NCBI RefSeq assembly: GCF_001687105.1
Contig: NZ_CP014595.1
Coordinates: forward strand, 1,116,001-1,180,000
DNA length: 64,000 nt
Reading direction: 5' to 3'
DNA from: Salipiger sp. CCB-MM3
GTDB taxonomy: Bacteria; Pseudomonadota; Alphaproteobacteria; Rhodobacterales; Rhodobacteraceae
In this document: piece after piece, positions 40,151 through 53,588 of the stretch
Numbering within the stretch: the first letter of the stretch is position 1
Layout of the letters: each line of letters opens with the position of its first letter
Program-made: the position numbers and the translations under genes
Notes under the pieces: model-generated
Database searches by the model: none
What the model was told of the DNA's origin: nothing
Seen by the model: the letters and a program-made list of their open reading frames with translations, nothing else

Positions 40151-41073
40151 GCCTCGCGATCACACCCGCTGCGCGCGACGCGCTCGAGGGATGGCTGGAT
40201 CATGCCCGCGCGCTGAAGAACGCGTCAGAGAACACCATCACCGCCTATCGCGCCGATGTGGCGGAGTTCATTACCTTCCTCACCCGCCACCATGCCGAGC
40301 CTCAGGGACTGAAACCCCTCGCCCGCGTCACCACGCCCGACATGCGCGCCTTCATGGCGCATCTGCACGCAGGCGGCGCCGCACCGCGCTCCATGGCGCG
40401 CAAGCTGTCGGCGGTAAAGAGCTTCTACCGCTGGCTGGCCGAGCGCGAGGGGTTCGAGCCCACCGCCGTGCTCTCGGCCCGGGCACCCAAGTTCCAGAAG
40501 AAACTGCCGCGCCCACTGACCGAGGATGCCGCCCGCGCGATGATCGACACCGTCGAGATGCAGGCCACCCAAGGCTGGATCGGCGCTCGCGACGCGGCGG
40601 TGGTCACGCTGCTCTACGGCTGCGGGCTGCGGATCTCCGAGGCGCTGGGGCTGACCGGCGCCGACTGGCCCTTTGGCGAGTCGCTGCGCATTCTCGGCAA
40701 GGGCGGCAAGGAACGCATCGTCCCGGTCATCCCGGTGGCCCGCCGCGCGGTCGAGACCTATTTGCAGGTCTGCCCCTTCGAAATCACACCCGAGAGCCCG
40801 ATGTTCCGCGGCGCGCGTGGCGGCAAGCTGAACCCGCGCCTCATTCAGGCGGTCACCGAAAAGGCCCGCATGCAGCTCGGCCTGCCCGCCAGCGCCACCC
40901 CCCACGCCATGCGCCACAGCTTCGCCACACATCTGCTCTCTGCGGGCGGCGATCTGCGGGCCATTCAGGAACTTCTGGGCCACGCCTCACTCTCGACCAC
41001 GCAGGCCTACACCTCGGTCGACAGCGTGCATCTGATGAAGGTCTATGAGGCGAGTCACCCCAAGGCCCGCTAG
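40147..41073 (+). CDS. xerC: Tyrosine recombinase XerC
   Basis: A 308-aa tyrosine recombinase that resolves chromosome dimers at dif sites with XerD. Catalytic residues are Arg162 (YGCGLRISEALGL), a Lys near 186 (GKGGKER), His253 and Arg256 (HAMRHSFATHLL), His279 (GHASLSTTQAY) and nucleophile Tyr288. The SAM-like core-binding domain is in residues about 10-110. It starts with GTG 40147, inside the DUF484 stop. Housekeeping rather than phage integrase because of DUF484 linkage and no att-like repeats. Confidence 0.93.
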   Translation: MSLAITPAARDALEGWLDHARALKNASENTITAYRADVAEFITFLTRHHAEPQGLKPLARVTTPDMRAFMAHLHAGGAAPRSMARKLSAVKSFYRWLAEREGFEPTAVLSARAPKFQKKLPRPLTEDAARAMIDTVEMQATQGWIGARDAAVVTLLYGCGLRISEALGLTGADWPFGESLRILGKGGKERIVPVIPVARRAVETYLQVCPFEITPESPMFRGARGGKLNPRLIQAVTEKARMQLGLPASATPHAMRHSFATHLLSAGGDLRAIQELLGHASLSTTQAYTSVDSVHLMKVYEASHPKAR

Positions 41074-41112
41074 CCTATTGCCCCGCCATCGCTGCGCGCG
41101 CAGAACAGGGGC

Positions 41113-41742
41113 ATGACTGGACCTGACACTTCCCTCGAATCGCCGTTCTGGGCCGAAGGCAAGCGCGTGGCCGGGGTCGACGAGGTGGGCCGCGGCCCGC
41201 TCGCCGGCCCGGTCGTCGCCGCCGCCGTGATCCTCGATCCCGCGCTGATCCCCGCTGGCCTGAACGACTCCAAGAAACTCACGCTCAAGCGCCGCGAAGC
41301 GCTGGAGCCGATCATCCGCGCACAAGCCATGGTAGGGCTCGGCGTCGCCTCGGTGGAGGAGATTGACGAGATCAACATCCTGCAGGCCACCTATCTGGCC
41401 ATGCGCCGTGCCGTCGCGGCTCTGCCCCAGAAACCCGACCATCTCCTGATCGACGGCAACCGTCTGCCCACCGATCTGCCCTGCCCCGCCACCCCTGTGG
41501 TTAAGGGAGATGGTAAGTCTGTGAGTATCTCGGCCGCATCCATCATCGCCAAGACATGGCGCGACGCACTGATGCGGGACTTGGCGCAACACCACCCGGG
41601 TTATGGCTGGGAAACGAACGCTGGGTACGGCTCAAAAAGCCACATGCAGGCGCTCCGAGATTTCGGTGTGACCCCACACCATAGAAGATCCTTCGCCCCC
41701 ATACACAATATCTTGTATCAAGACGGAAACGTAAGGTCCTGA
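41113..41742 (+). CDS. rnhB: Ribonuclease HII
   Basis: A 209-aa endonuclease that cleaves the RNA strand of RNA:DNA hybrids and removes ribonucleotides misincorporated in DNA. The N-terminal [14 protein letters not shown] contains the D-E metal ligands; a later [16 protein letters not shown], and [18 protein letters not shown], are family standards. It is 40 nt downstream of xerC and precedes ccrM; the rnhB-ccrM order is typical of alphaproteobacteria such as Caulobacter. Confidence 0.96.
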   Translation: MTGPDTSLESPFWAEGKRVAGVDEVGRGPLAGPVVAAAVILDPALIPAGLNDSKKLTLKRREALEPIIRAQAMVGLGVASVEEIDEINILQATYLAMRRAVAALPQKPDHLLIDGNRLPTDLPCPATPVVKGDGKSVSISAASIIAKTWRDALMRDLAQHHPGYGWETNAGYGSKSHMQALRDFGVTPHHRRSFAPIHNILYQDGNVRS

Positions 41743-41747
41743 TTTAA

Positions 41748-42944
<1,197 letters not shown>

Positions 42945-42979
42945 GTTTCCGAGATACCATAAAGGTTTGACGACCGCCG

Positions 42980-42999
42980 GTGCCTGCTGCGGCAGGCAC
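42980..42999 (+). terminator. Perfect 8-bp hairpin after ccrM
   Basis: GTGCCTGC (42980-42987) and GCAGGCAC (42992-42999) pair around a TGCG loop, 36 nt past the ccrM stop. It precedes the stronger terminator at 43006-43040. Confidence 0.45.
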
Positions 43000-43005
43000 G
43001 ACCTG

Positions 43006-43040
43006 GCCCCGCCTGCGCTTCTGCGCGGCGGGGCATTTTT
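43006..43040 (+). terminator. Intrinsic terminator of the rnhB-ccrM unit
   Basis: GCCCCGCC (43006-43013) pairs with GGCGGGGC (43027-43034), with inner GCGC/GCGC pairing, followed by ATTTTT at 43035-43040. Confidence 0.85.
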
Positions 43041-43165
43041 CATCCGGTCCCGCGCATTGGCAGCAGGAAAATCGCATCAATCCGCGCGATCTCGAAGAGT
43101 TTGTTTACCCCACGCTGATAGCGAAGACCCGTCCGGCGCGACGCGCCATGTCTTGACGGGAATGG

Positions 43166-45052
43166 GTGATGAGCAGGTTTTCGATCCGCGTACAGTTGCT
43201 GATCCTCGGATCAGCCTTCATGTTCCTGACACTGGCGGTCGCCATCGCCTCATGGCTCATTCAGGCGCGCATGTCAGACAGCCTCGACTTCGGCAATGAT
43301 CTCAGGCGGCAGACCTCGGTGCTGATGGCGGCGCAGGGGCGGATCGATCATGCCGGCACGGCGATTCTGCATTTCGAACACAGCGGCACCGAACCGCTGG
43401 ACGATTTGCGGGCCGATCTTCTGTCGCTGCAGACACTTATCGATGATTCAAGCAGCGCGTTCCTCGCCCCGGACTCGCGCGAAGCGCGCCGCCCAGAGAT
43501 GCTCACGCGGCTGCAGACGGTGGCCGCGACGGCCACCTCGCTGGTGCCCCAGATCGACACGCTGACCATCCCCGGCTTCACCATTTTCGAGCGGGATGCC
43601 CATATCAGCACCGTCCTTCTTCCCACGCTCGACAAGGCGCGCACAGAGATCAAAGAGATGCGCGATGCGCTGCGCACACAGGCCGAGCGCGCCGACAGCA
43701 TGGCACGGACCGCGATGGATACCGGCTTCCTATTGCTGATCGGCGCGAATGGTCTGGCCGTGACCCTGTCGCTGATCTGCGTCGTGGTCTTCGGCAAACT
43801 GCTCGCGCGCCCTTTCCAAACCGCGGCCCGCAGCGTCGAGCGCATTGCCCAGCAGGACTTCGAGACCGAGATCGAAGGGCTCGATCGCGGCGACGAGGCT
43901 GGTTCCATCGCCCGCAACCTCGAGGCGCTGCGCGACCGCCTGCAGCAGGCCGAAGCCGACCGTGCCGAGGAGCAGGCCGCCAACGACCAGAGGCTCGCGC
44001 TTTTCAGCGCCCTTGGTGACGCCATGGGCGGGCTGACCCGCGGCGACACGGATCATAGGCTCGACGCGACCGACTGGCGTCTGCTGGGCGACAGCGCCGT
44101 GCGCCTGTGCGAGAATTTCAATGCGCTTGCACAGGGCATCAGCAGCCTTGTCGCCTCGCTGCGCGCCTCCACCGACACGGTCCAGCGCAACTCTCAGGAA
44201 CTATCTTCCATGTCGCGCGAAATGTCCCGGAGATCCGAGGTGCAGGCCGCCACGCTCGAGGAATCCGCCGCCGCGCTAGAGCAGCTCTCGTCCAGCGTAC
44301 GCGCCGCCGCAGAGCGTGCCGAAGATGCCGACCGCCGCGTGGGCGAAGGACGCCGCCGCGCCGAGGAAGGCGGCGCGGTGATGGAAAAGGCGCTGACGGC
44401 CATGGGCTCCATCGCCGCCTCTTCCGACCAGATCACCCAGATCATTGGCGTGATCGACGACATCGCCTTCCAGACCAATCTTCTGGCGCTCAACGCGGGC
44501 GTCGAAGCGGCCCGTGCCGGAGAGTCGGGCAAAGGCTTCTCGGTCGTCGCCTCGGAAGTCCGCTCTCTGGCACAGCGCGCTTCAGAGTCGGCAAGAGAGA
44601 TCAAAGCGCTGGTGTCCAACAGTTCGCAGCAGGTGAAGGATGGCGGGCATTTGGTGGAGCAGACGGGCACCGCGCTCTCGGACATCGTGCGCAATGTCAG
44701 CGAGGTCTCGGATCTGGTCGCAGAGATTGCCACCGCCGCCAAGGAGCAAGCGGCGGGACTGCAGGAAATCAACGTGGGCGTGGCCGAACTGGATAAGGTC
44801 ACGCAGCAGAACGCCGCGATGGTTGGCGAGACCAGCACCGCAAGCGACCAACTCAGCAGCGAAGCGGAACGCCTCTCCACGCAGCTCAATCGTTTCATGG
44901 GCGTCGAAGCTGCGGAAACTCAGGATGTCACGCCGGTGGCAGCGCCCATCGAAAGCTTCGAGCCTGCGCCGCCTTCGGTTCCGGCTTCCCATTCCCAGCC
45001 CGCGCCGAAGCGCGCCATCGCGGGCGATGACGTGAGCTGGGAAGAGTTCTAA
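43166..45052 (+). CDS. Methyl-accepting chemotaxis protein
   Basis: A 628-aa chemoreceptor. Transmembrane helix 1 is at about 8-32 and helix 2 at about 188-213, flanking a 155-residue periplasmic sensing domain with long helices ([21 protein letters not shown]...). A HAMP region follows, then the signalling domain with the conserved hairpin [42 protein letters not shown]. The last residues, DVSWEEF, fit the x-W-x-x-F pentapeptide that tethers CheR/CheB. GTG 43166 or ATG 43169 could start. It stands alone with no che genes nearby; the ligand is unknown. Confidence 0.93.
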   Translation: MMSRFSIRVQLLILGSAFMFLTLAVAIASWLIQARMSDSLDFGNDLRRQTSVLMAAQGRIDHAGTAILHFEHSGTEPLDDLRADLLSLQTLIDDSSSAFLAPDSREARRPEMLTRLQTVAATATSLVPQIDTLTIPGFTIFERDAHISTVLLPTLDKARTEIKEMRDALRTQAERADSMARTAMDTGFLLLIGANGLAVTLSLICVVVFGKLLARPFQTAARSVERIAQQDFETEIEGLDRGDEAGSIARNLEALRDRLQQAEADRAEEQAANDQRLALFSALGDAMGGLTRGDTDHRLDATDWRLLGDSAVRLCENFNALAQGISSLVASLRASTDTVQRNSQELSSMSREMSRRSEVQAATLEESAAALEQLSSSVRAAAERAEDADRRVGEGRRRAEEGGAVMEKALTAMGSIAASSDQITQIIGVIDDIAFQTNLLALNAGVEAARAGESGKGFSVVASEVRSLAQRASESAREIKALVSNSSQQVKDGGHLVEQTGTALSDIVRNVSEVSDLVAEIATAAKEQAAGLQEINVGVAELDKVTQQNAAMVGETSTASDQLSSEAERLSTQLNRFMGVEAAETQDVTPVAAPIESFEPAPPSVPASHSQPAPKRAIAGDDVSWEEF

Positions 45053-45120
45053 GGCGGGGCCTTCTTGCGGGTCTCTGCGGACCGGGCTGAGCGGCTCTGA
45101 CGCCGCCGCGCCTCAACTGC

Positions 45121-45194
45121 GTGGCGTGCCTAACGCCACAGGCAAAAGCGACTGCGCCAGTGGCAGTGGCAGTGGTAGGGGCAGAGGCAGAGGC
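45121..45194. repeat. Hairpin and short tandem repeats between MCP and aroC
   Basis: GTGGCGT/ACGCCAC forms a hairpin at 45121-45139 around a 5-nt loop. It is followed by three CAGTGG units (45158-45175) and two GGCAGA units (45179-45190) in the gap between the convergent genes. It is simple-sequence material; the hairpin may act as a terminator. Confidence 0.5.
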
Positions 45195-45201
45195 GCCCAG
45201 A

Positions 45202-46302
45202 TCAGCCGATTTGACCACGATTGGTGCCGACCTGTCCCCGGTGCAGCAAGAGGTGATCGAGGATGACACAGGCCATCATCGCCTCGCCTACCGGCACCGC
45301 GCGAATGCCGACGCAGGGATCGTGACGGCCCTTCGTGACGATGTCGGTTTCCTCGCCGTCCACGGTCAGCGTCTTGCGCGGCGTCAGGATCGAAGACGTC
45401 GGCTTCACCGCGAAACGCACCACCACGTCCTGGCCGGTCGAGATCCCGCCCAACACGCCGCCCGCGTGGTTCGAGCTGTAGACCGGCCCATCCGGCCCCA
45501 TGGTGATCTCGTCGGCATTGGCCGAGCCGGTCAACGCAGCCGCGGCCATACCTTCACCGATTTCCACACCCTTCACCGCGTTGATCGACATCATCGCCGC
45601 CGCCAGATCGGTGTCGAGCTTGCCGTAGATCGGCGCGCCCAGCCCCGCGGGCACGCCGCGCGCGACCACCTCGATCACCGCGCCGACGCTGTCGCCGGAC
45701 TTGCGCAGACCGTCGAGATAATCTGCCCAGCCCCCGGCGGTTTCGGCATCGGGGCACCAGAACGGGTTGCGCGCGATCTCCTCCCAGTCAAAGCGCGAGC
45801 GGTCGATCATCTCCGGGCCCATCTGCACCATGTAGCCGGTGATCGACACGCCCGGCGCCAGCTCGGCCAGCGCCGCCCGCGCCAGTCCGCCCGCAGCCAC
45901 CCGCGCCGCCGTCTCACGCGCCGACGAGCGCCCGCCGCCGCGATAATCGCGGATGCCGTACTTCTGGTAATAGGTGATGTCGGCGTGCCCGGGACGGAAC
46001 TTGGCCGCGATCTCGGAGTAATCCTTGGACCGCTGGTCGGTGTTCTCGATCATCAACTGCACCGGCGTGCCGGTGGTCTGCCCTTCGAAGACGCCGGAGA
46101 GGATTTTCACCGCGTCGGGCTCGCGCCGCTGGGTGGTGTATTTGTTCTGCCCCGGCTTGCGCAGGTCCAGCCAGCTCTGCAGCGTGGCTTCGTCAATCTT
46201 CACGCCGGGCGGGCAGCCGTCCACCGTCGCGCCAAGCGCCGGGCCATGGCTTTCGCCCCATGTGGTCACACGGAAGAGATGGCCGAAAGTGTTGAGGCTC
46301 AT
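45202..46302 (-). CDS. aroC: Chorismate synthase
   Basis: A 366-aa FMN-dependent lyase that makes chorismate from EPSP, the last shikimate-pathway step. Family signatures are [21 protein letters not shown] near the N-terminus, [37 protein letters not shown] and [21 protein letters not shown]. The frame is open to 46521, but Met 46302 with the conserved [12 protein letters not shown] start is correct. It lies alone, divergent from the thiBPQ operon and its riboswitch. Confidence 0.97.
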   Translation of the reverse strand: MSLNTFGHLFRVTTWGESHGPALGATVDGCPPGVKIDEATLQSWLDLRKPGQNKYTTQRREPDAVKILSGVFEGQTTGTPVQLMIENTDQRSKDYSEIAAKFRPGHADITYYQKYGIRDYRGGGRSSARETAARVAAGGLARAALAELAPGVSITGYMVQMGPEMIDRSRFDWEEIARNPFWCPDAETAGGWADYLDGLRKSGDSVGAVIEVVARGVPAGLGAPIYGKLDTDLAAAMMSINAVKGVEIGEGMAAAALTGSANADEITMGPDGPVYSSNHAGGVLGGISTGQDVVVRFAVKPTSSILTPRKTLTVDGEETDIVTKGRHDPCVGIRAVPVGEAMMACVILDHLLLHRGQVGTNRGQIG

Positions 46303-46467
46303 GGGGATGTCTCCTGTGTCGGGCCGCGGGGTCTGCTCGCCAAGCCTGTTAGGCCAGCGCGGCCCCTGTCTCAAGGAATTTCCGCAACAAACAGAGACAC
46401 AGGACGACACAGGAAGACACTGGGCACCGCGCGCAATTCCCTTGTCAGAGGCCCCGACCCCGGCTAG

Positions 46468-46568
46468 GTCTGCGCTACCTCGGGGTGCCGCGCGATCCGC
46501 GCCGGCTGAGATGCGACACACGCGAACCCGTTGAACCTGACCCGGTTAACACCGGCGGAGGGAAGGTC
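46468..46568 (+). ncRNA. TPP riboswitch (THI element)
   Basis: The segment shows the conserved TPP aptamer cores: CGGGGTGCC (P1/P2 side), GGCTGAGA followed by a spacer, then ACCCGTTGAACCTGACCCGG and the closing GGCGGAGGGAAGG. These parts bind the pyrimidine and pyrophosphate of thiamine pyrophosphate. It lies in the 5' leader 64 nt before thiB, so thiamine should repress this uptake operon. Confidence 0.93.
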
Positions 46569-46631
46569 ACGGCCCAAGGCACCGCGCGCCCCGGCCCATC
46601 TTGCCCTCTCGCCGCAAATTTGGAGGATGCC

Positions 46632-47587
46632 ATGAAGGCCATCAGTTTTGCAGCGGGATGTCTCTTTGCCAGCACGGCGCTGGCGCAAGAGCCCGTTCTG
46701 ACCGTCTACGCAGGCGATTACGTCGTCTCGGAATGGGGCCCCGGCCCGAAGATCGAAGAGATGTTCGAAGGGCGCTGCGGCTGCGATCTGCAGTTCAAGC
46801 CCGGCGACCTGCTGCCCCGCCTGCTGCTCGAAGGTGACCAGACCGAGGCCGATGTGGTCTTTGGCCTCAACACCGATGTGACCAAGAAGGCCCGCGAAAG
46901 CGGCCTCTTCGCGCCGCATGGCGTGGACCTCTCGCCACTCACCCTGCCGATCGACTGGACCGACGACACCTTCCTTCCCTACAACTACGGCGAGACGGCC
47001 TTCATCTACGACACCACCCGCCTGTCCGAGCCGCCCACCAGCTTTGCCAAGCTGCTCGACGCGCCGGATGATCTGAAGATCGTCATCCAAGACCCGCGCA
47101 GCTCGATCTCGGGTCTCGCGATGGCGCTCTGGGCCCAAGCGGTGTTTGGCGATGAGGCCGAAGACGCCTGGCGCAAGCTGGCGCCGAAGATCCTCACCGT
47201 CACTAAGGGCTGGTCGGAAAGCTACGGCCTTTTCACCGATGGCGAGGCCGACATGGTGCTGAGCTACACCACCTCTCCCGCCTATCATATCATCGCCGAG
47301 GAGGATCACACCAAGAAGGCGCTGATCTTCCCCGAGGGCAATTATTTCATGGTCGAACTGGCCGCGAAACTTGCCACCAGTGATCAGCCGGAACTGGCGC
47401 AGGACTTCATGGATTTCATCCTGACGCCCGAGTTCCAGCAGATGATCGCCACCGGCAATTGGTCCTTCCCCGCCGCCCTGCCGCATGAGGACTGGCCGGA
47501 AGGGTTCAAAGAGCTCGAACTGCCGAGCAAGGTGCTGTTCTACTCCGAGGACGAGGCCGCCGCGCTGCGGGATGAGGCGATCGAGGC

Positions 47588-47612
<25 letters not shown>
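46632..47612 (+). CDS. thiB: Thiamine-binding periplasmic protein
   Basis: A 326-aa substrate-binding protein of the thiamine/TPP ABC transporter. The signal peptide is MKAISFAAGCLFASTALAQ. Features that match ThiB include LTVYAGDYVVSEWGPGPKIEEMFE, VVFGLNTDVTKKA and VTKGWSESYGLFTDGEADMVLSYTTSPAYHII. ATG 46632; the open frame to 46485 runs through the riboswitch. The stop overlaps thiP by 25 nt. With thiP and thiQ it forms thiBPQ under riboswitch control. Confidence 0.95.
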
Positions 47613-49103
<1,491 letters not shown>

Positions 49104-49117
<14 letters not shown>

Positions 49118-49802
49118 GGCCCTGCGCTACACCGAGGGCGACTACAGCCTTTCGGCCGACCTGTCGCTGGCGCCCGCACGGCGCGTGGCGATCATCGGCC
49201 CCTCGGGCGCGGGCAAGTCGACGCTGCTCGACCTGATTGCCGGGTTCCTCGCGCCCAAGGCGGGCCGCCTGCTCTGGCAGGGTCAGGACATCACCGCGAC
49301 GGCGCCCGACAAGCGCCCCGTGGCCATGCTCTTTCAAGAGAACAACCTCTTCCCGCACCTGAGCCTCGCCCGCAATCTGGGGCTGGCGCTGCGCCCCGGC
49401 GGCGGGCGGCTGACCGCGGATGAGCGACGCAAGGTGGACGAGGCGCTCGAGCGCGTCGGCCTCGGCGGGCTCTCGGCGCGCAAGCCCGGCGCGCTATCGG
49501 GCGGGCAGCAGAGCCGTGCCGCACTGGCGCGCGTGCTGCTTCAGGCCCGGCCGATCCTCGCGCTGGACGAGCCCTTTGCCGCGCTCGGACCCGCGCTGAA
49601 GGCGCAGATGCTGGAGTTGGTGCAGGAGGTGGCGGGCGAGCTGGGCGCGCTGGTGCTGCTGGTCAGCCACGACCCGCAGGACGCCCGCCGCTTCGCCGAA
49701 GAGACGGTGCTCGTGGCTGATGGCGTGGCGCATCCTCCGGTGCAAACGGACGAGTTGTTCGACGCCCCGCCAGACGCGCTTCGGGCGTATCTGGGGCTTT
49801 AG
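49104..49802 (+). CDS. thiQ: Thiamine ABC transporter ATP-binding protein
   Basis: A 232-aa ABC ATPase. Walker A is GPSGAGKSTLLDLIAGFL, the Q-loop is in FQENNLFPHL, the signature is LSGGQQSRAALARVLLQARPILALDEP with Walker B in LALDEP, and the H-loop is in LLVSHDPQDARRFAEE. It energises thiamine import with ThiP and ThiB. It starts 14 nt inside the thiP end. The terminator at 49822-49851 follows. Confidence 0.95.
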
Positions 49803-49821
49803 CGCAGCGCCCCCCCAAAGC

Positions 49822-49851
49822 AAAAGGCCCCGCCAGACAGCGGGGCCTTTC
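49822..49851. terminator. Bidirectional terminator between thiQ and petC
   Basis: AAAGGCCCCG (49823-49832) pairs exactly with CGGGGCCTTT (49841-49850), with an 8-nt loop. On the minus strand it is followed by TGCTTT after TTT, and on the plus strand CC. It separates the convergent thiBPQ and petABC operons. Confidence 0.85.
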
Positions 49852-49870
49852 CATTCACATCAAGCGAAGA

Positions 49871-50659
49871 TCACTCCGCCTTGTGCTTGAGCGGGCGCCA
49901 GATGCGCTTGTTGGTCAGATAGAGCAGCACCGACAGCAGCGTCAGGAACAGCACCCCGACAAAGCCTGCCTGCTTGCGCGCCATCATCTTCGGCTCGGCG
50001 GTCCACATCAGGAAGGCCGCGATGTCCTGCGCCTCGTGGTGCAACTCGTTCGAGTGACCATCGGCAAACTCCACATCCTCGCCCATCAGCGGCGGGGCCA
50101 TGGCGATCCAGCCGGTCGAGAACGCGTGGTTCTCGTAGAAGGTGGTGCCAGCCTCTTCCTTGGTCTCGCCGGTGTAGCCGGTGAGGATCGAGGCGATGTA
50201 TTCGGCGCCGCCCATGCCGTTGAACAGCTGCGACAGGCCGGTGCCATACGGGCCGTGGAAGCCTGCACGCGCCTTGGCCATCAGCGACAGGTCGGGCGCG
50301 CCGACGCCGTTGTTGACCGGGAAGTGGTCGGTCGGGGTCGCCGGGCGGTAGTCCTCCAGCTCTTCGTCGAACACTTCGAAGTTCTGCGCCGCATAGGCGC
50401 GCACCTGATCCTCGGGCAGGCCGGGGCCGCCTTCGTCACCCAGGGTGCGCAGCGGCACGTAGCGCAGACCGTGACAGGCCGAGCAGACCTCGGTGAAGAT
50501 CTGCAGACCGCGCTGCAGCTGGGCCTGATCATAGGCGCCGAAGGGACCTTCGAAGGAGAACGAGAAGTCCTCGACGTGGCCACCCTCACCGGCAGCAAAA
50601 GCGCTGCCGGCTGCAAGGCCGAGGGCCGTGACGGCGGAAAGGGCAAGTTTCTTGAACAT
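49871..50659 (-). CDS. petC: Cytochrome c1
   Basis: A 262-aa subunit of the cytochrome bc1 complex. Signal peptide [22 protein letters not shown]. Heme is bound covalently at Cys59-x-x-Cys62-His63 in [18 protein letters not shown]; the sixth-ligand Met is probably in the helix near [14 protein letters not shown]-terminal anchor (about 232-252) keeps the domain in the periplasm. It follows petB by 19 nt and is last in petABC. Confidence 0.96.
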   Translation of the reverse strand: MFKKLALSAVTALGLAAGSAFAAGEGGHVEDFSFSFEGPFGAYDQAQLQRGLQIFTEVCSACHGLRYVPLRTLGDEGGPGLPEDQVRAYAAQNFEVFDEELEDYRPATPTDHFPVNNGVGAPDLSLMAKARAGFHGPYGTGLSQLFNGMGGAEYIASILTGYTGETKEEAGTTFYENHAFSTGWIAMAPPLMGEDVEFADGHSNELHHEAQDIAAFLMWTAEPKMMARKQAGFVGVLFLTLLSVLLYLTNKRIWRPLKHKAE

Positions 50660-50678
50660 GACTCTTGGGTCCTTTCTC

Positions 50679-52022
50679 TTACTCGGCCGGGGTGGACGCG
50701 GTCGCGCCCTTGTCCGAGGACTTGCCGTAATGCGCCTCGAAGTCTTCCTCGATGGTCGCGGGCTGCGGCAGCGGCTTTTCGATCACGCCCAGAAGCGGCA
50801 GGATCACGAAGAAATAGCCGAACCAATAGGCCGCCCCGATCAGCGAGAAGCTGGCGTAGGGCTCTTCCGCGGGCATGGCGCCAAGCCACATCAGCGCGAT
50901 GAAGTCGATCACCAGCAGCCAGAACCACCACTTGAACTGCGGGCGGTACTTGCCCGAGCGCACCGAGGAGGTGTCGAGCCAGGGCGCCAGCGCCATCGCG
51001 ATGATCGCGCCGAACATCGCCAGTACGCCGAAGAACTTCGCATCGACGATACCGCCGGTGATGAAGGAGGCGATCTGAACGACCCAGACTTCCGAGGTGA
51101 AGGCACGCAGGATCGCGTAGAACGGCAGGAAGTACCATTCCGGCACGATGTGCGCGGGCGTCGCCAGCGGGTTGGCCTCGATGTAGTTGTCGGGGTGGCC
51201 AAGGTAGTTCGGCATGAAGCCGACGATGGCGAAGAACACGGCAAGGATCACCGCCAGAGCGAAGAGGTCCTTGATCACGTAATACGGCCAGAACGGCACG
51301 GTGTCCTTCTCGGCATCGGCCTTCGACGTGCGGCGAACCTCAACACCCGTGGGGTTGTTGTTGCCGGTTGTGTGGAAGGCCCAGATGTGCACCGCCACCA
51401 GCGCCGCGATGACGAAGGGCAGCAGGTAGTGCAGCGAGAAGAAGCGGTTCAGCGTGGCGTTGTCCACCGCCGGTCCGCCCAGAAGCCATGTCTGGATCGG
51501 CTCGCCGATGAACGGGATCGCCCCGAAGAGGCCGGTGATCACCGTCGCGCCCCAGAAGGACATCTGTCCCCACGGCAGCACGTAGCCCATGAAGGCAGTG
51601 CCCATCATCGCGAGGTAGATCAGCATGCCGATGATCCAGGTGATCTCGCGCGGGGCCTTGTACGAGCCGTAGTAGAGCCCGCGGAAGATATGCGCGTAGA
51701 CCGCCACAAAGAACAGCGACGCGCCGTTCATGTGCAGGTAGCGCAGCATGTAGCCGCCGTTCACGTCGCGCATGATATGCTCGATCGAGGCGAAGGCCAT
51801 GTCCACATGCGGCGTGTAATGCATCACGAGCACGATGCCGGTGATGATCTGCAGCGCCAGACAGAAGGTCAGGATGATCCCCCAGATCCACATCCAGTTC
51901 AGGTTCTTGGGTGTGGGGATCATGATGGTGTCGTAAAGCAGACCGACGATCGGCAGGCGCTTGTGCACCCAGCGTTCGCCACCGGTCTTCGGTTCGTAGT
52001 GATCGTGCGGAATTCCAGACAT
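50679..52022 (-). CDS. petB: Cytochrome b
   Basis: A 447-aa membrane subunit of bc1 with about 8 helices. Heme-ligand His residues lie in helices B and D; conserved motifs are [38 protein letters not shown] and the Qo-site PEWYF (in [16 protein letters not shown]). It carries electrons from ubiquinol to the low- and high-potential chains. The length of 447 aa is in the normal alphaproteobacterial range. It lies 12 nt from petA and 19 nt from petC. Confidence 0.96.
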   Translation of the reverse strand: MSGIPHDHYEPKTGGERWVHKRLPIVGLLYDTIMIPTPKNLNWMWIWGIILTFCLALQIITGIVLVMHYTPHVDMAFASIEHIMRDVNGGYMLRYLHMNGASLFFVAVYAHIFRGLYYGSYKAPREITWIIGMLIYLAMMGTAFMGYVLPWGQMSFWGATVITGLFGAIPFIGEPIQTWLLGGPAVDNATLNRFFSLHYLLPFVIAALVAVHIWAFHTTGNNNPTGVEVRRTSKADAEKDTVPFWPYYVIKDLFALAVILAVFFAIVGFMPNYLGHPDNYIEANPLATPAHIVPEWYFLPFYAILRAFTSEVWVVQIASFITGGIVDAKFFGVLAMFGAIIAMALAPWLDTSSVRSGKYRPQFKWWFWLLVIDFIALMWLGAMPAEEPYASFSLIGAAYWFGYFFVILPLLGVIEKPLPQPATIEEDFEAHYGKSSDKGATASTPAE

Positions 52023-52034
52023 GAGCGCCTCCCC

Positions 52035-52610
52035 TTAGCCCAGCAGGATCGTGGTCTCTTCCACGAAGGAAGCCACGGGAACGTGAAGGTTCTGCGGCGC
52101 CGGGCCCTTGCGAATGCGGCCAGCGGTGTCGTAGTGCGAACCATGGCAGGGGCAGAACCAGCCTCCGACGCCGCCCGCAGTATAATCACCGGCATTGCCC
52201 AGAGGCACACAGCCAAGATGCGTACAAACGCCCATCATGACCAGCCACTCGCCCGCCTCGTCGAGGGTGCGGTTCTGGTCGGTGGCATCGGCTCCGGCGG
52301 CGACGTTCTCGTTTCGCGCCTCGGTGTCGACGAGCTGATCCATGGTGACCGAGCGGGCTTCCTCAATTTCCGCTTCGGTCCGGCGCCGGATGAACACCGG
52401 CTTGCCGAGCCATTTGACCGTAAGCTGACTGCCGGACTCCACCCCGGACACGTCAACACGGATGGTGCTCAACGCACGGACGTCCGCCGACGGGTTCATC
52501 TGGTTGACCAGCGGCCAGACGGCCGCGCCAGTGGCGACTACGCCGGCACCGCCGGTGGCATAGAAGAGGAAATCTCTTCTGGTGCCTTCGTGATCTTCTG
52601 CTTGTGACAC
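52035..52610 (-). CDS. petA: Ubiquinol-cytochrome c reductase Rieske iron-sulfur subunit
   Basis: A 191-aa subunit with a [2Fe-2S] cluster. Ligands are Cys129 and His131 (CTHLGC) and Cys153 and His156 (CPCHGS), with a disulfide between Cys134 and Cys155. The N-terminus has the twin-Arg motif [11 protein letters not shown] and an uncleaved signal anchor, as in bc1 Rieske proteins, so it is exported by Tat. The start is GTG 52610 behind GGAGAAG. First gene of petABC (fbcFBC). Confidence 0.96.
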   Translation of the reverse strand: MSQAEDHEGTRRDFLFYATGGAGVVATGAAVWPLVNQMNPSADVRALSTIRVDVSGVESGSQLTVKWLGKPVFIRRRTEAEIEEARSVTMDQLVDTEARNENVAAGADATDQNRTLDEAGEWLVMMGVCTHLGCVPLGNAGDYTAGGVGGWFCPCHGSHYDTAGRIRKGPAPQNLHVPVASFVEETTILLG

Positions 52611-52837
52611 GGGGTCTTCTCCATTCCTCAGAGGCCGGTTTCGCGGCCGGCCGACACGCAGATAAGGCCGCGCAAGAACGCAGCATTTCCATAGGCTGTA
52701 TTATCGGCCCGCCCATCGTCCGTAAAGCAAACATAACAGTCACATCCATCAGAGTGCCGATGTGTCGCGGTTGAAACCCTGCCACAGCGGAAGATATTAG
52801 CCAGTTAAGAGATGTTCCCCAAAATGGAGGCAAGGCC

Positions 52838-53500
52838 ATGAAAGCCCTGATTCTGCCCACCACGCTGCTTGGTCTCGGCCTCGCCGCACCCGCCTTCGCG
52901 CAAGACTTCGAAGCCTCGGTCTACACCGGCTGGCAAACCGCGCCGCACAGCCGCATCACCGGCGAGTATCCCGGCACCGGCGCCGATTTCGACGAGCTGA
53001 TCGGCTGGGAAGGCAAATCCTTCGAGATGCCCCCCTACTGGGGTCTGCGCGGCACTTGGTGGCAAAACGACACCTTTGGCTGGGCGCTCGAATTCACCCA
53101 CGCCAAGGTCTATGCCAATGAGGACGACCGCGACGATGCGGGCTTCTCGACGCTGGAGTTCACCGACGGCATCAACATCCTGACCGTCAACGCCATGCGC
53201 CGCTGGCCCGAGCAGTGGGGCAAGCTGACCCCCTTCGCCGGTGCAGGTCTTGGTGTTGCAGTGCCGCATGTCGAAGTGGCCACCACCGGCGGCACGGATG
53301 ATACCTTCGAGTATCAGTACACCGGCCCGGCCGCGCGCCTGCTTGCTGGCGTAAGCTATCCGATCAACGACACGTGGTCGGTCTACGGCGAGTATCAGTT
53401 CACCTACTCGTGGAACGAGGCCGATCTCGACCAAGGCGGCACGCTGAAGACCGACATCAAGACCAACGCGCTGAACGTCGGCCTGTCGATGAAGTTCTGA
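52838..53500 (+). CDS. Outer-membrane beta-barrel, LpxQ-like (lipid A oxidase?)
   Basis: A 220-aa protein with a signal peptide ([22 protein letters not shown]) and alternating hydrophobic strands ending in Phe (NVGLSMKF), as an eight-stranded outer-membrane barrel. Segments such as [36 protein letters not shown] and [17 protein letters not shown] resemble the family annotated as lipid A oxidase (LpxQ), which oxidises the proximal glucosamine of lipid A in rhizobia. I am less sure of the enzymatic role than of the barrel. Terminator at 53528-53554. Confidence 0.75.
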   Translation: MKALILPTTLLGLGLAAPAFAQDFEASVYTGWQTAPHSRITGEYPGTGADFDELIGWEGKSFEMPPYWGLRGTWWQNDTFGWALEFTHAKVYANEDDRDDAGFSTLEFTDGINILTVNAMRRWPEQWGKLTPFAGAGLGVAVPHVEVATTGGTDDTFEYQYTGPAARLLAGVSYPINDTWSVYGEYQFTYSWNEADLDQGGTLKTDIKTNALNVGLSMKF

Positions 53501-53527
53501 TCGGCACCATGCCATCGCGGAAAAGAC

Positions 53528-53554
53528 AAAGCGCTCCCCTCGGGGAGCGCTTTT
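53528..53554 (+). terminator. Intrinsic terminator after the barrel gene
   Basis: AAAGCGCTCCCC pairs with GGGGAGCGCTTT (53528-53553) around a very short loop, followed by TTTT and a short T-rich run. It also faces the convergent small gene at 53589. Confidence 0.85.
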
Positions 53555-53588
53555 GCTTTGGGGTGGCACCGGGGCCGGAAGAGCCGCC

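Noticed and set aside
40147..41073. Tyrosine recombinase as a sign of an integrated element
   Set aside because: Linkage to DUF484 and rnhB, normal composition and lack of att-like repeats mark it as housekeeping XerC.
45158..45194. CAGTGG/GGCAGA tandem units as a CRISPR or minisatellite
   Set aside because: Only three and two short copies with no spacers; simple-sequence repeat in a 149-nt convergent gap.
50628..52607. Plus-strand open frame of 659 codons opposite petB/petA
   Set aside because: Antisense to clear cytochrome b and Rieske genes; His/Arg/Asp-rich without motifs.
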